A DNA stretch of 22,693 nt from assembly GCA_036939975.1 (NCBI GenBank), contig JALLPB010000125.1, forward strand, positions 1-22,693, given 5' to 3'. Shown here piece by piece: positions 17,335-22,693 of the stretch; the first letter of the stretch is position 1; every line of letters starts with the position of its first letter. The notes under the pieces are model-generated. The model saw nothing but the letters and a program-made list of their open reading frames with translations. It was not told the DNA's origin and did not search any database. The translations under genes were made by a program, and so were the position numbers. The stretch comes from Cyclostephanos tholiformis (Eukaryota; Bacillariophyta; Thalassiosirophyceae; Thalassiosirales; Thalassiosiraceae).

Positions 17335-18442
17335 ATGATCGGGAGGCGATTAAAAGAAATAGTAGCCGTTGCGGCGGCGGCGCTATCGACGGCGTCTGCT
17401 TTCACCGCAAGTGGCAGCTTTCTTTCGACGACCCAACATCAGACCGCCTACTACAAGCAGGCATCTTCTATTATTTTCGCCGAAGAATCAACTGCTTCCT
17501 CAACGACGTCGGCTGGGCCACTTGCCACGAAACCCATCGAGGAAGGATCTCATGACGAGCTCATGTATGCACTTGGTGTCAACCTTGCCCGGCAATTGGG
17601 CGATATCCGCCCGCTCGTTGAAAATAGCCAGGAGTTGACGCAATTGGCACGGGGGCTGTTAGACGCAGCGGTTGGAAAATTGGATGAGGAGGGTCAGATG
17701 AAACTGCTAGGAAGGAGGGGTGATGACTTGAACAAAGTCATCATCGAAAGAGCGTGAGTTGCAATTCATGGATTCAAAGCGACTTGTGAGCGTTATGAAA
17801 CTCCTAACTCACGTCTTGTATCCTCCTTTCGATAAATGGAATGAAGAAATGCAATCCGGAAGAAGCTTGAGTCGGCCGGCAAGGCAATGCTAAAAGAAAT
17901 GAGCGAAAACCCAGAAACTGCCACACTCGAATGTGGAGTTGTAATCCACCCGCTGGAGGCTGGCCCCGATGGCTTTGGAAAAGGTGTCAGACCAACGGCA
18001 GCCTCGACTGTCAAAGTGCAATATCATGGTGATTTACATTCCTCTTGACTCATTGATCACTTGAATCCCGTCCTAACTAACTCGTATTTAACTTTTTACA
18101 GGAACTCTTCCGGATGGTACAGTCTTTGACTCTTCGTTGGGTGGTGATCCCGTGATATTTCCTCTCAAGAGCGTTATTGCTGGATGGAGGGAGGGGTTGC
18201 AGTTCATGTGTGAAGGCGAGACCGCAATGCTTGGCATCCCTCCTGAAATGGCGTACGGGGAGGCTGGGACACCCGACGGACGTATTCCCGGTGGCGCGGC
18301 CTTGTTCTTTAAGATTCAGTTAATTGAGGTAATGAGTGCTGGTGTCGGGGGCGGGCCCAAGCTTCTTGGTGCTAATGGCAAACAGCTGACAAAAGATGCG
18401 GGTGGAGTGAAACTTTTGGGTGCTAATGGTCAACCGCTGTAA
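17335..18442 (+). CDS. Plastid-targeted FKBP-type peptidyl-prolyl isomerase (FkpA/Mip-like), three exons
   Basis: Exons 17335-17753, 17847-18028 and 18102-18442 (942 nt, 313 aa), GT-AG, in phase. MIGRRLKEIVAVAAAALSTA is a signal peptide followed by SAFTASGSF, an ASAFAP-like motif for plastid import. Residues ~75-165 are helical (LGVNLARQLGDIRPLVEN, GMxLLGRRG-like), resembling the N-terminal dimerisation domain of bacterial FkpA/Mip proteins. The FKBP domain (~170-285) keeps the active-site residues: VQYHG, TVFDSS, VIAGWREGL, GIPPEMAYGE and LFFKIQLIEV. It catalyses cis-trans isomerisation of Xaa-Pro bonds and may act as a chaperone in the stroma or lumen. The last ~30 residues contain a tandem KLLGANGKQL / KLLGANGQPL. 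Converges on the thioesterase gene 100 bases downstream. Confidence 0.92.
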
Positions 18443-18542
18443 TTATGCCCAATAAGATATATTATAAAAGAATCGAACGTGCCGTGGTATTTATTCTCTG
18501 GATCCAAACATACACGATGTAGATACTAGGTGCTATATCCTA

Positions 18543-19217
18543 TCACTTTGCAACTCTTTCATCTTGAAGTGCTGCCGACCTTCGTAAGACTTCTTCTAAA
18601 TGAGTGAATCGGTCTATTTTTTCGTCAAATATGGTTTCAGTTGCATTCATATCATAAAAATCATCCTCTGTGTGCATGATGCTTTGAAGATAACAGCGTG
18701 GGTTGATGACCTTCCCCTCCTTCATTATGACTGCTTGCAATAGAATTTGTGCCAATATTTTGCCTCTTTCGCGATCGTTGCCGTGATTGTGAAACGTCTG
18801 ATAGACCCAACAATTTCGATCGTCAATGCCGCAGAATCTCGTCTCGATGTCGAACTTCTTGAATGGCGCTATCTCACGTCGAAACCTCACCGTGGCAGCG
18901 GTGACGATGAAGGCTGCCTTGTCTCTCACAGAACCAGCGAGCAGACCTCCAAATGCCGTCCATTCCCACCGTGCAAGTTCCGCGTGCGATAAGTAGGATG
19001 CATTATTCATGTGAGACATGATGTCTACGTCAAATATGCCGGCTCGCGAAGTGTAAACGTGTGGCGGATTATTCAATCCGATACCGACGAGCGATTTTTC
19101 CTTATGAGAGAGTGGCGAGAGATGCCGCTTCGCCGTTCCTCTGATGATTGCCGCAGCTGTGCGCGGGATATGAACGATGCCCATCGTGGTGGAAGCTCTC
19201 ACTTTGATTCGCGGCAA
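18543..19217 (-). CDS. Hotdog-fold thioesterase-like protein (THEM6/4HBT type)
   Basis: Single exon, 224 aa from ATG 19217 (a second Met at residue 12 is an alternative). The core has the 4HBT signature of the THEM6-like group: SRAGIFDVDIMSHMNNASYL, then HAELARWEW, with Asp and the HMNN loop at the catalytic position, followed by VRFRREIAPFKKFDIETRF and a strand WVYQTF. These enzymes hydrolyse acyl-CoA or acyl-ACP thioesters; the substrate cannot be read from sequence. The N-terminus (IPRTAAAIIRGTAKRHLS) is basic and Ala-rich, suggesting a mitochondrial presequence, but this is uncertain. Divergent from the EngB gene. Confidence 0.82.
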   Translation of the reverse strand: MPRIKVRASTTMGIVHIPRTAAAIIRGTAKRHLSPLSHKEKSLVGIGLNNPPHVYTSRAGIFDVDIMSHMNNASYLSHAELARWEWTAFGGLLAGSVRDKAAFIVTAATVRFRREIAPFKKFDIETRFCGIDDRNCWVYQTFHNHGNDRERGKILAQILLQAVIMKEGKVINPRCYLQSIMHTEDDFYDMNATETIFDEKIDRFTHLEEVLRRSAALQDERVAK

Positions 19218-19512
19218 GTACGACTCCGCCCTCTTGCTCCGATGCTCTCGATAAATAATAATAATTGGATATTGTTGTGTGGAACTAAAAATCGACTTTT
19301 TGAGTTAAAAAGTAGAGCTATAATTGTAAGGTAGGAATACTACGATACAACATAGTAAAACAAACGCGGGCCCACATCACGTAACATACCACCTCCCGCA
19401 GCCCGCCAAAGCCACCAGGTGGCAATATAATATAATAAGCTTACGGACATCCGTAGTCCTAACTGCAGCCTAGACCTCGGGAAAGATACGACTGCGCCTC
19501 CGATCTGCCCCC
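19218..19512. promoter_or_regulatory. Divergent promoter region of the thioesterase and EngB genes
   Basis: 295 bases between two start codons on opposite strands. AT-rich near 19250-19335 and again around 19420-19440 (AATATAATATAATAAG), which are candidate core-promoter stretches. No RNA gene or repeat seen. Confidence 0.5.
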
Positions 19513-21236
19513 GTGATATCATCTTTTTGTCGGCGTGAAATAAGTATTATGATTGTGCGGCGATATCCATCTCTCTTCGTTTCGATGTGTCTTGTTAACC
19601 ATTATTCTCCTAAGACATGTAGAGCATTCACAATCGGAATGAATCCTTCTCCACGCTCTCTCACTCCGACCGGCCGGGATATCACGCCATTGAGCATGGC
19701 AAGGGGAGGAGTGCACGGCAAGAAAACTCGCATGTTGAACTCTACCAAAAAGAAGAAGGCACACAATCCGAGCGTACTCGGAAAGCATCGTAAGACCACC
19801 AAGAGAGATCAGTCATCAGAGGGAAGCAGAGCGGATGAAAAACAATCATCCACGTCGACGAAACCGAAATTTGCAATATTAGGCGAAACAAAAAAGTCTC
19901 CGCCTTGGCAAGTCTTGGGGAAAAAGGATATGATTGAGAACGTTGAAGCAGAGATCATTCGAAGGGAACGGATCCGGATGGGCATCGATTCTCCATCCGC
20001 TGGCAATACAAATAGAGAAATTAGGAAGGCGGATGTATCCGGAGCTAACCGCATAATGTCAACCGCGGATCGATCGATGCTCAGCTGGAAGCGCTTCAAC
20101 CCGTTGTCTGCCCCGTCGGATCTTACTATGGTTGGTGCGTATCTTGAGAATCGATTGCCGCCGAGTCTCGGAGTACCGGAGGTTGCATTCCTCGGGAGGT
20201 CCAACGTAGGGAAGAGCAGTCTGTTGAACAAATTAGTTTCCAAGGCTGGGGGAGATACTGCGAGGGTTGGAAAAACCCCCGGTGCTACTGCGTCTGTTAA
20301 TTTATACGCTTTACTAGGACCGAAGCGCTACGGTGGCAATTCCAACTCAGGGACATTGGGCGCAAAACCCATTCTAGGATTTGCAGACTTGCCGGGTTTC
20401 GGATATGCAAGGCTTAGCAAGGACTCAAAGCAAAGCGTTGAGGAGGCAGCGGAACGATATCTTGGAAAACGTCGCGAACTAGCGCTGGGGTAAGTACAGT
20501 CTGCTACTTCTACGAATTCTTACACCACATATCCAGCTGATTCGACCACGAATATTACCCCGCCAACAATTTCAAAACAACACCCCACCGTACGTTCAGG
20601 ATACTCTTGGTGGATTCTCGACGAGAACCGAATGCTGACGACAGAGCAGTCTTGGCTGCACTCTATGATATGGGTGTTCCCCTCATCGTTGTAGCGACCA
20701 AATGTGACAAATTGAACGCAAATGAAGTAGAACTGGCAATGGGCACTATACGAGACGGTCTCGGCCTACCAGATGAACAGCCATTACGGATTAGTGCTGT
20801 TACAGGAGAAGGTATACGAGACCTATGGGGGATCATTCTCGATGCTTGTGAGATGCGAGTTGCGGAACTTAAACTTTCTATTGAGGAAGGCAGAGACGAT
20901 GGTGGAGTGATGAGACTGGCATTGGATGAAGAAAAAGATTGTAATGACATCTATGACGACTTGAAAAGCGAGGAGGATTACGATGTAGAGTATTTCGAAG
21001 ATGGAGAAGATTTGGTTTATGACCAGGGGTATGATTGGGTGCAAAGTGAAGGACTTTCTGATGTTGGAGGGGTTATTGGAGACGGTCTTGATGACTTCTA
21101 TGACGAAGATGATTACGTCGAGGATGTTGCCATGAAAGACGAAAAATGGAATAAAGCGAGACGAATAGGAACGAACGAATCCCTCAAAAGTCTTAATAGG
21201 AAAGTGAATGAGATGGAGAGGAGAGGTGAAATTTGA
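19513..21236 (+). CDS. engB: EngB/YihA-family GTPase, probably organellar, with acidic C-terminal tail
   Basis: Exons 19513-20489 and 20600-21236 (1614 nt, 537 aa), joined over a 110-nt GTAAGT...CAG intron so that ALG|ILLVDSRR is continuous. G motifs: G1 GRSNVGKSS (~228-236), G2 region VGKTPGAT, G3 FADLPGFGYA, G4 TKCDK, G5 ISAVTGEG, all typical of EngB, which assists large-subunit ribosome assembly. At 537 aa it is over twice the bacterial length: ~220 residues of basic, Lys/Ser-rich N-terminus and an Asp/Glu/Tyr-rich tail of ~110 residues (DVEYFEDGEDLVYDQGYD). A start at ATG 19549 would give a signal-like MIVRRYPSLFVSMCLV, then TCRAFTIG, a weak ASAFAP-like site, so plastid targeting is plausible but mitochondrial is not excluded. 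Confidence 0.93.
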
Positions 21237-21466
21237 GAATGTAAACATCGGTCATTCTGACGTTGGCTCTACATCTATCAAATATGTCCCTTCATTGTAG
21301 AATTGGGGAAGAATAACTTATTTTGACATCATTTGCAACGTCAAATCTAGAAAACTCAGCAAGGAGCGCATTGACAGTGAACCTCTTCGAATACCTCCGC
21401 ATTTACCCTCAGCCGCCAATAATTTGGCGATCATCTCCACCCGATACCTCAATTATGTTCCTGAAA
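21237..21466. other. Convergent 3' spacer between EngB and p24 genes
   Basis: 230 AT-rich bases with no coding potential on either strand beyond short shadows; presumably the two 3' UTRs. Confidence 0.5.
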
Positions 21467-22255
21467 TCAAAAGATGTGGTGCTTTCGAAAGAACTGAATC
21501 ATGTGGTTCGCCTGAGTAAAACCCGTAATCAACAACACGCTAAGCTGTAGAATCGGCCACCACTGACTCGCCTTATTCATGGCAATACTCTGTTCGTGGA
21601 ATTCAACTTCCAACTCCTTCGCATAATCTGCCTGTTTTAGGATCATATCTGTCTTAGAAATAAGACTGGAAAGAGTCTTTTCCATCTGGGAAAAGTGAAC
21701 CTTCGCATTTCGCTGGGATTCAGAGTCGAGCTGCTGGCCCGGCGCTACGTCGCTAGTCGCTTCCTTCCCTGGACCCACCGACTCCTCCCCCGCGGCAGAT
21801 TCAGTAACCCGCAAAGAGATGGGGGTGGGATTGATAGCTGATGCCGTGAGACTTTGTACGCAGATGGAAACCTGCCCGTCCTGCTTGGTGATGTATTCGA
21901 CGTTTCCCTTCTTGGCATTTAAATCCGTGATGAACTTCTCCTGTTGTGCCCTCGGGTCGCGATTGTGCCCATGCCGCCCGTGGTGATTCTCCCCGTTATC
22001 GTAAGGGTAAATGGTGATGGTAGTTCGGAATCGACGGAACGATCGAGGATCGACGCCGGTGCCCTCCTTTTCGAGGTCGGCGGGCATCACAAGGTCGGGA
22101 GCTTCGTACTGAATATTTAGGATGACGTCGGCTGGTGCATCGACGAACATGCATTTGGGCTGGGAATTCGTAATGAGTATCATTGGATCCGCTGCGGATA
22201 AGGCTACGAATGCCATGGCCAGGATGGCAGTGAATTCCCAGACTTTCGTCGCCAT
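21467..22255 (-). CDS. p24/emp24 family transmembrane cargo receptor (GOLD domain)
   Basis: Single exon, 262 aa. Layout is that of p24 proteins: signal peptide (1-21, FTAILAMAFVALSAA), luminal GOLD domain (~30-150, with two Cys at ~35 and ~131 that may pair: QPKCMF and VSICVQS), a luminal coiled coil (~185-225), one membrane span (~232-250) and a short basic cytosolic tail FFRKHHIF. The FF pair and basic residues are the COPII/COPI-binding signals of the family, which cycles between ER and Golgi to sort cargo. Unusual are a His/Asp-rich insert (NHHGRHGHN) and a Ser/Glu/Gly-rich linker (~150-180), making it longer than the usual ~210 aa. Confidence 0.92.
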   Translation of the reverse strand: MATKVWEFTAILAMAFVALSAADPMILITNSQPKCMFVDAPADVILNIQYEAPDLVMPADLEKEGTGVDPRSFRRFRTTITIYPYDNGENHHGRHGHNRDPRAQQEKFITDLNAKKGNVEYITKQDGQVSICVQSLTASAINPTPISLRVTESAAGEESVGPGKEATSDVAPGQQLDSESQRNAKVHFSQMEKTLSSLISKTDMILKQADYAKELEVEFHEQSIAMNKASQWWPILQLSVLLITGFTQANHMIQFFRKHHIF

Positions 22256-22693
22256 GGTTCAGCCTTCTGTCCTCGCAGTGGTACCTAGCTTTCTTGTCTG
22301 GTGGTGGGCGGAAATGGAAACAGGAGGTACGTATCTATCGTAGTCTATTCTTGGCGACTGGAAATGAACTCGTACATTTTTGCTAAAATAGCACTTTTTA
22401 CGTAACACTTTCTTTCCCCTTCATTTTACGTCTTTTGTTACATATTGTTTTGAGTCACCAATCATGCACACGTGATTGGACATTCAAGTGCTGCCCTTTG
22501 CAATTCTCATATGCCTTAGCAGTTTTCATGCGCATTTGCTGGTTTCATGTTTCATCATTTTTTCCCTACGTGGACGTTTGCAATTTTCATATGTGTTTTG
22601 GTTCCCAGGGCACCCAAAATACCTAATCAAGTATAAACTGCTAAATCTAGTATTTCCATGGATTATTCCCTAATGTAAAAACCTCTCAGTACA
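22256..22693. other. Upstream region of the p24 gene; no gene seen
   Basis: 438 bases to the window edge. Only short frames without recognisable content. A 16-bp motif, TTTGCAATT(C/T)TCATATG, occurs twice (about 22497 and 22577) and TTTTACGT twice (22397-22435); either could be promoter elements of the p24 gene or of a gene beyond the edge. Confidence 0.4.

Overview
The window looks like nuclear DNA from a photosynthetic stramenopile, most probably a diatom. Short GT-AG introns are common. Two predicted proteins carry N-terminal pre-sequences with an ASAFAP-like motif (STASAFTA in the FKBP, STSAFTATP in the ferredoxin-like protein), the signature of import into a secondary red plastid. Genes are packed tightly in alternating orientation, with no operons and no bacterial signals. 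All intron-exon models were built by eye from splice sites, reading frame and family motifs; every multi-exon model closes in frame.

Left part (1-6064): an inward-rectifier (Kir-type) potassium channel in six exons; the catalytic NatA acetyltransferase NAA10/ARD1 in two exons on the minus strand; and, divergent from it across 143 bp, a RAD18-type ubiquitin ligase (RING, SAP-like helix pair, C-terminal NPL4-type zinc finger).

Middle (6065-12415): an accessory, decayed region. It holds two head-to-head remnants of P-loop GTPases resembling the AIG1 type; the plus-strand one ends in a cysteine-rich zinc module. Next come a long intronless minus-strand gene for a coiled-coil/Ser-Gly repeat protein and a 321-bp MITE-like element with 25-bp terminal inverted repeats.

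Right part (12416-22693): a pepsin-like protein with a twin-arginine-like segment; a plastid [2Fe-2S] protein containing an 11-nt exon; an apparently intact PIF/Harbinger (HARBI1-like) transposase preceded by a 38-bp-arm palindrome and flanked by two diverged copies of a ~100-bp segment, one of which abuts a single N; a plastid FKBP prolyl isomerase; a hotdog thioesterase-like protein; an EngB/YihA GTPase with an acidic tail; and a p24/emp24 cargo receptor.

The genes do not form one pathway. The intact ones are ordinary housekeeping functions (ion transport, N-terminal acetylation, DNA-damage tolerance, plastid protein folding, ribosome biogenesis, secretion). The unusual items are: a Kir intron bounded by an exact 12-bp repeat, as expected for recent intron gain; RAD18 without a visible UBZ finger but with an NZF-type finger; the decayed GTPase/zinc-module pair; the ferredoxin microexon; and the duplicated, gap-adjacent segment around the transposon.
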